A stretch of DNA of 64,000 nucleotides from an uncultured Prevotellaceae bacterium (GCA_946415365.1 CAMKSE010000011.1:62001-126000), one strand, 5' to 3'; numbered from the stretch's first letter, positions 11,328 to 22,086 are shown. Translations and numbers: made by a program. Notes: generated by a model not told the origin, from the sequence alone.

Positions 11328-12299
11328 TTATTTTTTAATTGGACAAATTTTTCCGCATAAAAATTGTAAAACAACGTAAATGACCACTGCCGACACCCAT
11401 CCTCCTATGACGTCGATGGCGTAGTGAGCCTGGATATAGACGGTGGCAAAACACATGAGTACATATAATGGCATGATGCCCCAGAACAGTAGTCGGCTAC
11501 GGGAGCGCCAGGCAAGGAACATTAGAATGGTGGTAATGCCTACATGACTGCTGGGGAAGGCTGCCGTGGGACGCTCGCCAGTAGCATGGGCACTGGCCAC
11601 GCATTGGTAGAAGAAACCGTCGCTGTAGCCTGGCATGGGTAGTGGTTTATCGTGAGTGGCGAAGAAATCATGAACGTTGGGGAATACGCCATGAGCAATG
11701 TTATCGACTCCTGCGGCCAGATAATAATATTGTGGTCCGGTAACGGGTAGGAAGATGAAAACCAGATAGTAGATGAAAAACGACGTGAGGATGATAAACA
11801 TCGTGCGGTTGAACTCGTTGTAACGGAAGAAGAAATAGAACAGCGCTACGAGGGCAATGAGCGGGAAATATGAAGCATAGCCTAGGTGCATCAGTTCGCT
11901 GAATACAGGGTGTTGGATAGCCTGAGAAAACAACAGTGCAGGCTGACAGCCGAACAACCATTGTTCGTATGCTGCGAAGTGATGGTCGAGGTTGGGGAGA
12001 ATACGGTTCAGTTCATAGGTGTCTGGATACCACCACGGCAACAACAGCATCTGTACTGTGATGCGGCATAACAGCGTGAAACGGCAGGGGATGAGTCTAT
12101 ATACGAGCCACATGGCCACCGTAAGCAGCACAATGCGGAATCGTCCCCATAGCATCGCCTCGGGGTTGACGGCCTTGGTGAAGGTGAAGAACACCATCAA
12201 TGCCGTCAGCATCAGATAGCCAACGATGACCCATTCTACAGCTAGCAGCCCCTTCCGCGGCTTCCGCTCAATCTCAAATAGAAACTTTATAATATTCAA
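11328..12299 (-). CDS. PAP2-family phosphatase / phosphotransferase membrane protein
   Basis: Multi-TM; AAFPSSHVGITTILMF and HYAIDVIGGWVSA PAP2 motifs. Confidence 0.8.
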   Translation of the reverse strand: MNIIKFLFEIERKPRKGLLAVEWVIVGYLMLTALMVFFTFTKAVNPEAMLWGRFRIVLLTVAMWLVYRLIPCRFTLLCRITVQMLLLPWWYPDTYELNRILPNLDHHFAAYEQWLFGCQPALLFSQAIQHPVFSELMHLGYASYFPLIALVALFYFFFRYNEFNRTMFIILTSFFIYYLVFIFLPVTGPQYYYLAAGVDNIAHGVFPNVHDFFATHDKPLPMPGYSDGFFYQCVASAHATGERPTAAFPSSHVGITTILMFLAWRSRSRLLFWGIMPLYVLMCFATVYIQAHYAIDVIGGWVSAVVIYVVLQFLCGKICPIKK

Positions 12300-12320
12300 C
12301 TGTATACCGTAAACTATAAA

Positions 12321-13316
12321 CTATAACCAACGGTTTTCCTTATACCACTTGATGGTGCGCCTGACACCCTCCTCGAGTGTGACTGTAGGACGATAGCCTA
12401 ATTCGTCGATGGCGGGCTGTATATCACAACGCCAGTTACGCTGTTTTAGGATGTTGTACTTATCGTTATTCAGGGCTGTCACCTTGCCCGTAAGTTGTCC
12501 AACGTATTCGCCGAAGAATGTCACAATACGCAACACCCATGTAGGCACCCTGAGACGTATCCACCAGGGATGGCCCAGTTGCTCACGGATAAGATCGCTG
12601 AACGTGGTACTTTGGTACACTTGTCCGTCGCTAAGGAAATACCTCCGTCCGTTGTCACCATGGTCGAGTGCGAGGAATACTGCCTGTACCACATCCTCCA
12701 CATAGACGAAAGTGATGTCTTGACGCTTGTAGCCCACAGCGAAGTCGGAATGTCCCTTGATGCTTTTGGCCATGATAAAGTAGTCTTTTTCACGAGGGCC
12801 ATATACACCTGTCGGCCTTAATATAATAAAAGGAATGCGCGTAGCGATGGAGTCGAGGTATTTTTCGGCCTCCAACTTGCTGCGTCCGTATTCGGTGTTC
12901 GGCTGTGGAGTGTCGCTTTCGCGGATTTCCTGATAAGGCAGCTCCTCATGGATGGCTCCGAAGATGCTGAGGCTGCTCAGGTAGACGAACCGCTTCAGGG
13001 GCATCTGACACGCCATGATGGCCTCGCACAGATTTTTCGTACCTTCCGTATTGATGCGACGGAAGTCCTGTTTGTTCAGACACTTCGTCACTCCTGCGGC
13101 ATGCACCACGTAGTCGAAATCCTTGCCACGCAGTTGTTCCATAAGCTTCTCCTTCGAATTGAGGTTCAGTTCGATGAAGTGGATGCGCTCGTCCTGCAGG
13201 TATTCCTTGGAACTGCTCTTACGCACAGCCGCCCACGTCTCGAAGCCTCTCTTGAGAGCCTCCTCTACGATAAACGAGCCGATAAATCCGCTCGCTCCAG
13301 TGATTAATATCTTCAT
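12321..13316 (-). CDS. NAD-dependent epimerase/dehydratase
   Basis: MKILITGASGFIGSFIVEEALKRG Rossmann motif, YGRSK; start moved to internal Met. Confidence 0.88.
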   Translation of the reverse strand: MKILITGASGFIGSFIVEEALKRGFETWAAVRKSSSKEYLQDERIHFIELNLNSKEKLMEQLRGKDFDYVVHAAGVTKCLNKQDFRRINTEGTKNLCEAIMACQMPLKRFVYLSSLSIFGAIHEELPYQEIRESDTPQPNTEYGRSKLEAEKYLDSIATRIPFIILRPTGVYGPREKDYFIMAKSIKGHSDFAVGYKRQDITFVYVEDVVQAVFLALDHGDNGRRYFLSDGQVYQSTTFSDLIREQLGHPWWIRLRVPTWVLRIVTFFGEYVGQLTGKVTALNNDKYNILKQRNWRCDIQPAIDELGYRPTVTLEEGVRRTIKWYKENRWL

Positions 13317-13450
13317 TATGTTAAATTTGGGTGCAAAGGTACGTTTTTTTTGAGACAAAAGAACAAAAGAAACATAAAAAAATATGTTCTTATGTACTTA
13401 TGTCTAAATTTTATTGTATCTTTGCCAAAAACTTAAAAGTATTAAAGTCT

Positions 13451-15646
13451 ATGGGAAAGAAAAAAGGAGGCAAACGGTTAGGGAAGAAACAGGTCAGCGA
13501 ACTGCTGCAGAACCTCTTCCAGCATCATCCGAACGAGACGTTCTCGTTCAAGCAGATATTCAGAGTACTTAAGTTCGACACCCATCCGTTGAAAATGCTC
13601 GCCATCGACGTGATGGAGGAGATGGCGTGGGACGATTTTCTCTCGAAAGTCAGTGATACCTCGTATCGTCTGAACCTGAAGACTCAGGTGCAGGAGGGCG
13701 TGTTCCGCCGCAAGTCATCAGGCCGCAACTCGTTCCTGCCCGACGATGGTGGTACCCCTGTCTTTGTGGCAGAACGCAATTCCATGTCTGCTATGGATGG
13801 CGACAGAGTGAAAGTGTCATATATGGCCCGTCGCGACAAGCATATCAAGGAGGCGATGGTCATTGAGATCGTACGTCGTGCCCACGATACCATCGTTGGT
13901 AAACTGCGTGTGGATAAGGACTGGGCCTTCCTCATTCCACAAGACTCTACCTTCGTTCATGATATCATCATCCCCAAGCGTAAACTGAAGGGTGGCAAGA
14001 CCGACGACAAGGCTGTGGTGAAGGTCATCCAATGGCCCGACAATGAGCATAAGAACATTATCGGCTCCGTCATCGACATCCTCGGAAAGACGGGTGAGAA
14101 CAATGCCGAGATGCACGCCATCCTCGCTCAGTACAATCTGCCGTATAAGTATCCGAAGAATGTGGAAGAGGCAGCTGAGAAGATCGACGCTACCATCACC
14201 CCGCAGGATATAGCCCGTCGTGAAGACTTCCGTGATGTGTTCACTTGTACCATCGACCCCAAGGACGCCAAGGACTTCGACGATGCCCTGTCTATCCGGA
14301 AGTTGGAGAATGGCTTGTGGGAGGTGGGCGTCCATATCGCCGACGTTTCACATTACGTGAAGGAGGGCTCCGTCATCGACAAGGAGGCATACGCCCGTGC
14401 GACGAGCATCTATCTCGTGGACCGCACGATCCCCATGTTGCCTGAACGCCTCTGCAACTTCATCTGTTCCCTCCGGCCTGACGAGGAGAAACTCTGCTAC
14501 AGCGTCATCTTCCAGATGGATGACGAGGCGAACGTCAAGAAGTGGCATCTGGCACATACGGTCATCAAGAGCAATCGCCGTTATGCCTACGAAGAAGTTC
14601 AGAAGATACTGGAGGACAATGGTGTGAAAGACGGCACAGGCGAGCCTGCTCCACCTGCCACGAAGAAGAATCCCTATAAGGGCGAATATGCCACAGAGCT
14701 CATCACCCTCGATGCCCTTGCCAAGAAACTCCGTGCCTCACGCTTCAAGAACGGCTCTGTGAAGTTCGACCGTGAGGAACTCCATTTCGACATCGACGAG
14801 AAAGGCAAGCCCGTGAAGGCTTACTTCAAGGTCTCTAAGGATGCCAACAAACTCATCGAGGAGTTCATGCTGCTGGCCAATAAGACCGTCGCTGAGAGCA
14901 TTGGCCGTGTGAAGAAAGGCGTAAAGGCCAAGACGCTGCCCTACCGTATCCACGATCAGCCAGACCCCCAGAAACTCGAGAACCTGCGACAGTTCGTTTC
15001 CAAGTTCGGCTATAAGGTAAAGACCAGTGGCACGAAGGGAGCCATCACGAAATCACTTAATGCCCTGATGGCTGATGCTGAGGGCACCCGTGAGCAGAAT
15101 GCCATCGAGACCGTTGCCCTCCGTGCGATGATGAAGGCCAAGTACAGCGTGCACAACATCGGCCACTACGGACTCGCCTTCGACTACTATACCCACTTCA
15201 CCTCGCCCATCCGACGTTTCCCGGATACGATGGTTCATCGTCTGCTCACCAGATACCAGGAAGGCGGACGATCTGCCAATAAGGATAAGTACGAAGAGTA
15301 TTGTGAGCACTGCAGCGACATGGAACAAATCTCGCAGAATGCAGAGCGCGACTCGATCAAGTACAAGATGGTGGAGTTCATGGCCGATAAGATCGGCAAT
15401 ACCTACGACGCCCACATCTCAGGCCTCACCTCCTACGGCATCTATGCCCAGATCGACGAGACCCACTGCGAGGGCATGATCCCCATCCGTGACCTCGGCG
15501 ACGACTATTACGACTTCGACGAGAAGAACTTCGTCATCGTAGGCCGCCGTCATCACACGAAATACCAGTTGGGTGATCCCATCCGCATCCAGGTGGCCCG
15601 TGCGAACCTCGAGCGCAAGCAGCTCGACTTCACCCTCGCCGATTGA
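13451..15646 (+). CDS. rnr: Ribonuclease R
   Basis: RNB motif DPKDAKDFDDALSI, YAHFTSPIRRFPDTMVHRLL-like and C-terminal S1 domain; start at MGKKKGG. Confidence 0.93.
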   Translation: MGKKKGGKRLGKKQVSELLQNLFQHHPNETFSFKQIFRVLKFDTHPLKMLAIDVMEEMAWDDFLSKVSDTSYRLNLKTQVQEGVFRRKSSGRNSFLPDDGGTPVFVAERNSMSAMDGDRVKVSYMARRDKHIKEAMVIEIVRRAHDTIVGKLRVDKDWAFLIPQDSTFVHDIIIPKRKLKGGKTDDKAVVKVIQWPDNEHKNIIGSVIDILGKTGENNAEMHAILAQYNLPYKYPKNVEEAAEKIDATITPQDIARREDFRDVFTCTIDPKDAKDFDDALSIRKLENGLWEVGVHIADVSHYVKEGSVIDKEAYARATSIYLVDRTIPMLPERLCNFICSLRPDEEKLCYSVIFQMDDEANVKKWHLAHTVIKSNRRYAYEEVQKILEDNGVKDGTGEPAPPATKKNPYKGEYATELITLDALAKKLRASRFKNGSVKFDREELHFDIDEKGKPVKAYFKVSKDANKLIEEFMLLANKTVAESIGRVKKGVKAKTLPYRIHDQPDPQKLENLRQFVSKFGYKVKTSGTKGAITKSLNALMADAEGTREQNAIETVALRAMMKAKYSVHNIGHYGLAFDYYTHFTSPIRRFPDTMVHRLLTRYQEGGRSANKDKYEEYCEHCSDMEQISQNAERDSIKYKMVEFMADKIGNTYDAHISGLTSYGIYAQIDETHCEGMIPIRDLGDDYYDFDEKNFVIVGRRHHTKYQLGDPIRIQVARANLERKQLDFTLAD

Positions 15647-15742
15647 CTACGACTTTAACGATGTAGTCATGCGTGTCGTGTCTCTCGCGTACCTTATATT
15701 ATTACGCCTGCGAGGATATGTTAAAAAACATATTTTCTGTAT

Positions 15743-15781
15743 AAAAATCCCGATAATCATTTGGTGGCTATCGGGATTTTT
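15743..15781 (+). terminator. Intrinsic terminator after rnr
   Basis: AAAAATCCCGATA...TATCGGGATTTTT, 13-bp perfect stem. Confidence 0.85.
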
Positions 15782-15828
15782 GCTTATCTTTGCAGCAGAA
15801 TTTTAAACTTTAATATCAAGAAATAGTT

Positions 15829-15983
15829 ATCACAAAACTCAGTTATTTTTGCACCGGCTTTTAGAATGCCGGCGGGATCTTGTGCTCTTTGACATTTTGG
15901 TACAACAATAGTGTTTTGTGATAGAGACTTCGAGTCAAGTTTCTGTGAACCTTACTGGACAATGGTCTTAGGCCGTTGTCCAA
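15829..15983 (+). ncRNA. Candidate structured leader RNA upstream of AAA+ gene
   Basis: Inverted repeats TATCACAAAAC/GTTTTGTGATA, CCGGC/GCCGG, TGGACAATGG/CCGTTGTCCA in a long 5' non-coding region. Confidence 0.35.
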
Positions 15984-16053
15984 ATACCACTTGCGCCCTA
16001 TAACACGGGGCTTTCCGACAATTTATTTGAAAAACAGTTTATATTTCTTTTGT

Positions 16054-18402
16054 ATGAAGAAAGAAAAAGAAAGTCATGTCGACGAAGAGTTCGACCTTTT
16101 CCTTCAGAAGTTTATCGATGATGCGCTCGACGATGAGACCTGCGCAGATGAAGACTGCGACGATGATGATGAGGCTGTTGAGCCCGATACTTCTGATGAC
16201 CACGAAGAACCAAGCTACTCCCGTTTGCCCTTCCCGCCGGAGATGGACAGCAGGGTAGCAGATGTCAGAATGAAAACATGCCTTGAAGAACACCACGACA
16301 TGGAGGACGTGCAGTCAGTGGACATCGAACTGATGTCGGGCCAGGAGAAGAGGCTCTGCTGCAACGGCTCCGTGTCGGTTACTATCCAGATGAAGCCGAA
16401 GACCCGCGTTCGTCTGAACCGCTTCAAGTGCTTCGTTTACCATGAATCCTTCTTTCCGATGTGCGCCTCGACAGAGAAGACATCAGTTAAACGTCTGCGC
16501 GACAGGCGAATGACGGTGGAACTCCCCTGCGATCATATCTGGGTGCCCGGAAAGTATATCCTCTACGTCAACGATACCTCCGATGAGTCGCTGATGCGCA
16601 TTGATTTCACACTCGATGACACCATGCGCCTCACCACTCAGCCCCCTCGGATGCTCCAGTCCTATTGCGAGGAGCATATTCTGGTCGCTTGTATCGAGAG
16701 CGTTGACAACGACTGGCAGCCTGTGGCAGAAATGCCCGGACTGACTCAGTTCAGAAAGCGGGTGATGCAATCCCGCCAGCTCGTGTTCTTCAATGAGTTC
16801 CGCAAGGAATGTGGCATGGGGGAGATGGTCTCCAATCTCAATCTGCTGATCTGTACCCATAACGACGATATCAACCCTGAGTTGTTACGGCATTTCCTGC
16901 GCACGTTGAGCTACGAGCATTCCTTCACTTATATCGACTGCTCCACGCTCTATGATCCTACGAGCCAGTATCCTTATGAGCAGCTTACCAGGGATCTAAG
17001 CAATGACGGCAGGCAAGTGTACTGCCTCTCGCATCTGGGAGAGCTGTTAGGTGCCAATGGTAAGATCATCATGCGGCGCATCATGGAGAAGTTCCGTCCT
17101 TCAGACACGAAGGACAACCTCTGGCTCTGTGGAACTCGTCAGGAGATTGATGATATCCTGGAACTGTTCCCTTCCTTGAAGCCTTATTTCGAGGCGGGCA
17201 GTTACATCGAGCAGGAACGCTACGGCGCCTTCGATCTCGTGCAGGCCTTCTTCCGTGAGCTGGACCGCGAGAACCTTGACCCCACTGAGGAATTGAAGGA
17301 CCGACTCTCCCGGGCCGTCATTCAGGGCTGTAAGCAGGGAGCCGTTACCAACTGGTCACTTTATGACATTCGTCGCTTTATCGCTGATGAGGTACGTCCC
17401 CGTTACCTTCGTCGGGCTCTCCAACTGATTAGTAACAATGAGGTCACACAGTTCAGCGTCGAGGATGTTCCCTTCGAACGGCTCACCGACACTGCCTCCA
17501 CCTATCAGGAGAGCATCCGTGAACTCTACGAGATGATCGGTCTCGATGAGGTGAAGCAGGGCGTCTCCACAATGGCCAATCAGGCCCGCCTGTTTCTGGA
17601 ACGTCGCCGCAGAGGACTCAAGACAGACAGTCAGATGGTCTTCCATTGCGTCTTTACGGGTAATCCGGGCACAGGCAAGACCACCGTTGCCCGCAAGCTC
17701 GGAAGGATATGCCATTCGCTGGGACTCCTTTCCAAGGGCGAGGTCATCGCCGTGGACCGTACCCGTATCGTGGGACAGTACATCGGCCAGACGGAGGACA
17801 ATATGAAGGTTCTGCTTGAAGAGGCGCGTGGCAATGTGCTCTTTATCGATGAGGCTTACAGCCTCTGTACGGGCGATACCGACAAGAAGGACTTCGGCCA
17901 TCGTGTCATCGAGTCGCTGCTCACCGTCCTCACGAGGCCCAATCCCGACATGCTCATCGTCCTCGCTGGTTACACCAAGGAGATGGACGCCATGCTGGAC
18001 TCCAATCCCGGACTCAGGAGCCGTTTCCCCTATCGTTACCAGTTTGATGACTACGATGCCGCCCAACTGATGGAAATCGCCCGTCATCTCCTGGAGAAAG
18101 AGGATTATATCCTCACTGACGAGGCTGACGCCGAACTGAGGAAGGACATTGAAAAGACCTTGAAGACGAAGCTCCCCGAATTCGGCAACGCCCGTTGGAT
18201 AGAGCAGTTCGTCCACAATGGCATCATCCCCGCTATGGCGAATCGCGTCATCTCTGCCATGGATGTCGATTTAGCCTCCGCCCCTGTCGCTGACTTCCAA
18301 CGCATCGAAGTCTCCGATGTCACGAAGGCCTTCGAACGTCTCAAACCTCAAGCCGCCTCGCTGAAGCCCCACCACAAAGTGGTGTCAGGCTTCAGCGCCT
18401 GA
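16054..18402 (+). CDS. AAA+ ATPase (CbxX/CfqX-like C-terminal module) with acidic N-terminus
   Basis: GNPGTGKTTVARKLG Walker A, NVLFIDEAYSL Walker B, RSRFP; start set at MKKEKESH. Confidence 0.82.
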   Translation: MKKEKESHVDEEFDLFLQKFIDDALDDETCADEDCDDDDEAVEPDTSDDHEEPSYSRLPFPPEMDSRVADVRMKTCLEEHHDMEDVQSVDIELMSGQEKRLCCNGSVSVTIQMKPKTRVRLNRFKCFVYHESFFPMCASTEKTSVKRLRDRRMTVELPCDHIWVPGKYILYVNDTSDESLMRIDFTLDDTMRLTTQPPRMLQSYCEEHILVACIESVDNDWQPVAEMPGLTQFRKRVMQSRQLVFFNEFRKECGMGEMVSNLNLLICTHNDDINPELLRHFLRTLSYEHSFTYIDCSTLYDPTSQYPYEQLTRDLSNDGRQVYCLSHLGELLGANGKIIMRRIMEKFRPSDTKDNLWLCGTRQEIDDILELFPSLKPYFEAGSYIEQERYGAFDLVQAFFRELDRENLDPTEELKDRLSRAVIQGCKQGAVTNWSLYDIRRFIADEVRPRYLRRALQLISNNEVTQFSVEDVPFERLTDTASTYQESIRELYEMIGLDEVKQGVSTMANQARLFLERRRRGLKTDSQMVFHCVFTGNPGTGKTTVARKLGRICHSLGLLSKGEVIAVDRTRIVGQYIGQTEDNMKVLLEEARGNVLFIDEAYSLCTGDTDKKDFGHRVIESLLTVLTRPNPDMLIVLAGYTKEMDAMLDSNPGLRSRFPYRYQFDDYDAAQLMEIARHLLEKEDYILTDEADAELRKDIEKTLKTKLPEFGNARWIEQFVHNGIIPAMANRVISAMDVDLASAPVADFQRIEVSDVTKAFERLKPQAASLKPHHKVVSGFSA

Positions 18403-18447
18403 CGGCGTCTTTTGAAATGATTACCAAATCAAAAAGTTTATAGTAGC

Positions 18448-18945
18448 ATGAAAGACAATGAAAATACCATTAAACTGGCTCGTGAATATAAAAAGGTGGC
18501 GGAGGGCTATGCCAGAGACAAACTGGTGGATGGCTATAATGAAGACGATTACGACGTACTCCAGATCTTCAATCAGGACGCCTCACTTGAGATCTGCAAA
18601 CGTGGCCCGGCTGATTATTACTATGAGAAGGCCTACGACCTGCTCTGTGCCTGCCAAGGCAGGAACCACCCGGAAACCCGGCAACTCGTCGACGAGATCA
18701 TCGACTACCACGTGCATATAGTCCAGCGGATGATGCAAGAGAACTACACCATCGTTCTGACCATCGTACTGCTTTATCTGGTGCTGAATCTTCCGGAGTT
18801 CATTGCCGATAAATCTCTGTGCGCCTTCTACATCGCCGCCTGTCAAGCCGCCCTCACCGTCTTCTGGTACCTGGAGCAGACCTTCATGTGCTATCTGGAG
18901 CGCCGACACTATCAGCGAATATATAGAAACGATTCAAAACAATAG
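18448..18945 (+). CDS. Small membrane protein of unknown function
   Basis: 165 aa with hydrophobic helices YTIVLTIVLLYLVLNLPEF and LCAFYIAACQAALTVFWYL. Confidence 0.6.
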   Translation: MKDNENTIKLAREYKKVAEGYARDKLVDGYNEDDYDVLQIFNQDASLEICKRGPADYYYEKAYDLLCACQGRNHPETRQLVDEIIDYHVHIVQRMMQENYTIVLTIVLLYLVLNLPEFIADKSLCAFYIAACQAALTVFWYLEQTFMCYLERRHYQRIYRNDSKQ

Positions 18946-18982
18946 AAAGAAAAAGAAACAGATAATTACTACAGAATTGACT

Positions 18983-19555
18983 ATGAAGAAGATTGAAAAT
19001 AAAAACAACTTTTGCAGATTGTTAAGAAGCACCAACCGCCATGGTATTGGTGATGTGATAGCTGAATTAGAGTGGCTCGATTTCTTTGAGGCACCAGCGA
19101 GTCGTAAAGACCATAATGCCTATCCAGGAGGTCTTGTCGCTCATTCTCTGAATGTGTATCGTGTGGCTAAGGAACTGTCCTTAGTCATGCGAAATATCAA
19201 TCCCGACCTCGAGGTATCAGACGATTCTCTGATTATTGCCTCCTTGCTTCATGATATATGCAAGGCTCCCCGCTATCAGGGTAGCATCAATACAGGTGGT
19301 GCCTATCAGAAGAATTACAGCCACTTGCCTGTAGGTCATGGCGAGAAGAGTGTCATCATGCTTTTGCGTTTGGGTTTGGAACTGACTGACGATGAAATCA
19401 TGGCCATCCGTTGGCACATGGGAGCCTGGCAGATTGCCCTCCACAACGAAGAGATGCAACAAGACTATATCCACGCCACTCACAACTGTCCTCTCCTTTC
19501 CATCATTGAGGCCGCCGACAAACTCGCCGCCCAAATACTGGAAGTAACAAAATAA
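18983..19555 (+). CDS. HD-domain phosphohydrolase
   Basis: GGLVAHSLNVYRVAKEL...IIASLLHDICK HD motif; start at MKKIENKNNF. Confidence 0.75.
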   Translation: MKKIENKNNFCRLLRSTNRHGIGDVIAELEWLDFFEAPASRKDHNAYPGGLVAHSLNVYRVAKELSLVMRNINPDLEVSDDSLIIASLLHDICKAPRYQGSINTGGAYQKNYSHLPVGHGEKSVIMLLRLGLELTDDEIMAIRWHMGAWQIALHNEEMQQDYIHATHNCPLLSIIEAADKLAAQILEVTK

Positions 19556-19662
19556 TATCAAGTGATGTTAGATATCGCTAAGTAAATGGCTCTTTGGATA
19601 TAAGGGTGCCTTCAAAAGGTTTCTAATCATCATAGTTTAACAATAAATTTAATTTCACGACC

Positions 19663-20781
19663 ATGAAAGTATGTAGTTCTTCGAAAATGCGGATGCTCCG
19701 TATGTTTGTCTATCTTAAGAAGGTAGGTGTTTTTGTGTGTGGTGCCTTTTTTATTTTGTGCTTTGTAACAGGTTGTTACAACATCTGCCATCAGCCGTTT
19801 AGCGGATTTGTGCATTCGGTCATTCTTGATGACAGATATGACAATTACAACCACCGTGAAAAGATTAGTGAACGGATTTCTTTCTGCGAGAATGGTGCTC
19901 ACGGCTATCTAGTAGATAACGTTACGGGAAAGAAAGTGCTTCGTGATGTCAAGTGGGTCATTGCTCCCGATAACGAGAAAGACACATTGGCCTGTTATGC
20001 AAGTAAGGGCTATCGTGGTTATCTTGATGTCCGCACTGGCCATCCTGTTATTCCTGCCAAACGTTACACAAAAGCCTGGCTCTTCTCTGAGGGCCTTGCA
20101 GCTGTGATGGAAAAGGATAGCACCATCAAATTTATCGATACCCACGGTCAGGTGATCATCGATAAGGATTTCCATTATCCGTCTTTCACTTACGGCTATC
20201 TTTTCTATGACAGCTTATGTGCAATGACTGACGCCTTAGGCAAGTGGGGTATCATCAATAGGAAGGGTGATTGGGTCATCTGTCCCGAATACGATGGTAT
20301 CGCACATGAAGATGCCGGCTTCTGGCTACTGAATAAAGGGGAGAAGAGAGGTCTGCTCGACAAGCGAGCAAAGTCAATTATTCCAGTTGAATACCGGAAT
20401 GTGGAAGTCTTGGAACAAGGTATCTCCGTTGTGCTCGAGGACTACACGATGTGTATGATGGACTATGACGGCACGCTGAAGTATAAGTTTGTCTGTGATG
20501 ACGTAGACGATATCTATTATGCTACTTCTGAAACCGACGAAATGGGCTGTGATATACGGAAGTTGGCTCCATGTAAAGCTTATAATACGTATGAGGGCCA
20601 TTGTGGTCTGATGGGCCCTGAAGGTAAACCGCTCACTCTGCCTATCTTCACCAATATATCAGCAGTTAACGCCAACCTCTATTATTGCAAGTTCGATCAT
20701 TCTGATAGTGGTATTCTCTTGGATGGCAACGGCAGGTTGGTCAATAATAGTGAAATTGAAGCAAAAGAATCGGGTAAATAG
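19663..20781 (+). CDS. WG-repeat-containing protein
   Basis: 372 aa; N-terminal TM, repeated GYLDVRTG, KFIDTHGQ, KWGIINRKGDWVICPEYDGI. Confidence 0.7.
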   Translation: MKVCSSSKMRMLRMFVYLKKVGVFVCGAFFILCFVTGCYNICHQPFSGFVHSVILDDRYDNYNHREKISERISFCENGAHGYLVDNVTGKKVLRDVKWVIAPDNEKDTLACYASKGYRGYLDVRTGHPVIPAKRYTKAWLFSEGLAAVMEKDSTIKFIDTHGQVIIDKDFHYPSFTYGYLFYDSLCAMTDALGKWGIINRKGDWVICPEYDGIAHEDAGFWLLNKGEKRGLLDKRAKSIIPVEYRNVEVLEQGISVVLEDYTMCMMDYDGTLKYKFVCDDVDDIYYATSETDEMGCDIRKLAPCKAYNTYEGHCGLMGPEGKPLTLPIFTNISAVNANLYYCKFDHSDSGILLDGNGRLVNNSEIEAKESGK

Positions 20782-20916
20782 AAATGGTGATGAATGGTAA
20801 AACGATCTTCGGCCTGATGGTCTGTATAATGGCCGGACAGCCTTTGCAGGGTTGTAGCTCCCGCGCTGGAGAGGGAGCAACAACCTCATTGTTTTGGTTG
20901 GAAAATATCGTGCTCC

Positions 20917-22086
20917 CTATTGGGTATTTGATACCTTTTTATTGCGTTTTGGCGGCGTGGCATTAACCATTAGTGACCATACATTTTTTATCACTAAACT
21001 TAGGGGGAGGGCAAGCAAAGCAGTTAGCAGAATGACACGGATTGTTTGAGAATTGCTTGATTCATTGAATTCTACGAAGAACCTTACTCCTTCTGAGAGA
21101 GCAAAACGCTCATGTGGATCAGAAGCCTTAAAAACAACAGAGTTCATGTCCTTTTTTATCGGCTCCACATTCATTTCTGAGAAACTGACAGGTTCAGAAA
21201 AATGGATATAATATGTAATGGAGTCTATCGCACTGGTTTCAAAGGAAAAAACGTAGTTGGCTTTTGTCATGTCTCTTAATCGAGCCATTGACAATACTTT
21301 CCTCCAAATATCAAGACCGCCTTGAATCAAATGATCTGATATCATTCCCGTTGTCGAATCTTCGGAATAGGTCATAAGCAAACTTGCGTAGGAGTGATTA
21401 AACTTTGGGTCTTTTTCCTGGATACGATAAGGAAGACGCTGAGCATAAGGAGTATTTTCTAATACGGTATCATTATAAACTCCCATTGTTAGGCTCTTAA
21501 TCTTTTCACCTGACTTGCTATCAAATATAAACTTCTTGTCATTCTTTAGTCTTGAAAAATCAGACTGGAACAAGTGAAGGACATAGAACCCATGTTCGAA
21601 ATCAGACAAACTAACATGATGTTTGTCACACTCCTCAAGGAGATTCTTGTTCATTTCTTCACCAATGAATTGTGAAAGGTCTGGGGCCTCTCTGAAGAAC
21701 GGAGCATTCTTCTCGGCATATGTAATCCGCGGAGTACCCTTTTTCCCTAAGAAAGGATAAGGATACATATTGAAATGATATTCTTCCGACTCCAATATTG
21801 AGTCATTGGGCTTGATATTCCCACCACTGCTCAAGTTCATTATATAGCCAGCTGAGATATAATCCCTTGCCAAAGTGTCTTTTGAATATACCCTTGCAAT
21901 TTTTACAACATGATAATATGTAGGAACCTCATGCCATTTCATAAGTAGCCAGATCCCACCATATAATAATAGTATCCCAAAAACAGATTGAATGATCCTG
22001 CCCTTTGTTGAATCACTATCCTTGATGATGTTCCAAAGATATACAAACGGAACACCTATGTATGGTAACGGATTATACAAGTTCAT
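20917..22086 (-). CDS. Hypothetical membrane protein, two TM segments
   Basis: Start at MNLYNPLPYIGVPF after TATCTTTGCA promoter; C-terminal TM; no recognised family. Confidence 0.6.
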   Translation of the reverse strand: MNLYNPLPYIGVPFVYLWNIIKDSDSTKGRIIQSVFGILLLYGGIWLLMKWHEVPTYYHVVKIARVYSKDTLARDYISAGYIMNLSSGGNIKPNDSILESEEYHFNMYPYPFLGKKGTPRITYAEKNAPFFREAPDLSQFIGEEMNKNLLEECDKHHVSLSDFEHGFYVLHLFQSDFSRLKNDKKFIFDSKSGEKIKSLTMGVYNDTVLENTPYAQRLPYRIQEKDPKFNHSYASLLMTYSEDSTTGMISDHLIQGGLDIWRKVLSMARLRDMTKANYVFSFETSAIDSITYYIHFSEPVSFSEMNVEPIKKDMNSVVFKASDPHERFALSEGVRFFVEFNESSNSQTIRVILLTALLALPLSLVIKNVWSLMVNATPPKRNKKVSNTQ

